Positions 7,912-7,940 of a DNA stretch of 7,940 nt are shown here, one piece after another. A model generated the notes under the pieces. That model was not told the origin of the DNA and made no database searches. It saw only the letters and a program-made list of their open reading frames with translations. The first letter of the stretch is position 1, and every line of letters starts with the position of its first letter. The stretch is from the NCBI GenBank assembly GCA_023132135.1, contig JAGLYR010000175.1, positions 1-7,940 of the forward strand, given 5' to 3'. The DNA is from Candidatus Eiseniibacteriota bacterium. Lineage in GTDB: Bacteria > Arandabacterota > Arandabacteria > JAGLYR01. A program made the position numbers and the translations under genes.

Positions 7912-7940
7912 CAAAGTCAAGATGGATCCCCGCGTGCGCG
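7912..7940 (+). repeat. Palindromic intergenic repeat, copy cut by window edge
   Basis: CAAAGTCAAGATGGATCCCC and the following GCGTGCGCG repeat the start of the copy at 7735-7763 with one mismatch. The window ends inside its hairpin, so the cluster continues beyond this sequence. Confidence 0.9.

Noticed and set aside
7663-7920. Minus-strand 85-codon open frame
   Set aside because: It consists of translated palindromic repeats (SSPRTRGSI-type peptide), a well-known false-gene pattern.
7735-7940. CRISPR array
   Set aside because: Copies occur in both orientations, have uneven spacing (27 to 177 bp) and are partial. There is no regular repeat-spacer pattern and no cas gene.

Overview
The window is a GC-rich stretch of bacterial chromosome that carries housekeeping genes. 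An Omp85-type outer-membrane protein with a signal peptide and a C-terminal phenylalanine points to a diderm (Gram-negative-type) bacterium. All recognisable proteins are of bacterial type: a ProRS with an insertion editing domain, an NAD-dependent DNA ligase and a PtsN-like EIIA. The lineage cannot be fixed from these genes. The dense scatter of intergenic repeats fits a large environmental or metagenomic genome.

Layout. Positions 1-137 (minus strand) hold a cut tRNA-Leu and a complete tRNA-Ala(GGC), read from a good sigma-70-like promoter at 149-177. That promoter shares a 10-bp inverted repeat with a TTGACA box facing the opposite way. Next come a stand-alone PTS EIIA gene (351-815), a 181-bp fold-back repeat (813-993) and proS (1020-2744). 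A segment bounded by 68/69-bp inverted repeats (2801-2868 and 3462-3530) contains rpsT on the minus strand with its own promoter. It is followed by an Omp85/TamA-sized gene (about 3583-5355) and ligA (5377-7395), which look co-transcribed. A short degenerate reading frame after ligA (7402-7623) resembles the C-terminal part of a RES-domain toxin. The window ends in a cluster of palindromic repeats (7735-7940).

How the genes relate. proS, rpsT and the tRNAs serve translation, ligA serves replication and repair, the Omp85 protein serves outer-membrane biogenesis, and the EIIA protein is probably a regulatory phosphoprotein. They do not form one pathway; only the Omp85-ligA pair looks like an operon. 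I see no defence island, phage or CRISPR array, and no new multi-gene system.

The unusual content is in the repeats. (1) rpsT and its promoter sit between near-identical inverted repeats, so the cassette may be able to invert. (2) A fold-back element with TA boundaries begins exactly in the stop codon of the EIIA gene, and a related TAGCCTG start coincides with the stop codons of rpsT and the Omp85 gene. (3) The hydrophobic core of the Omp85 signal peptide is encoded by three 9-bp tandem units that resemble a nearby intergenic repeat. (4) A toxin-like fragment follows ligA directly.
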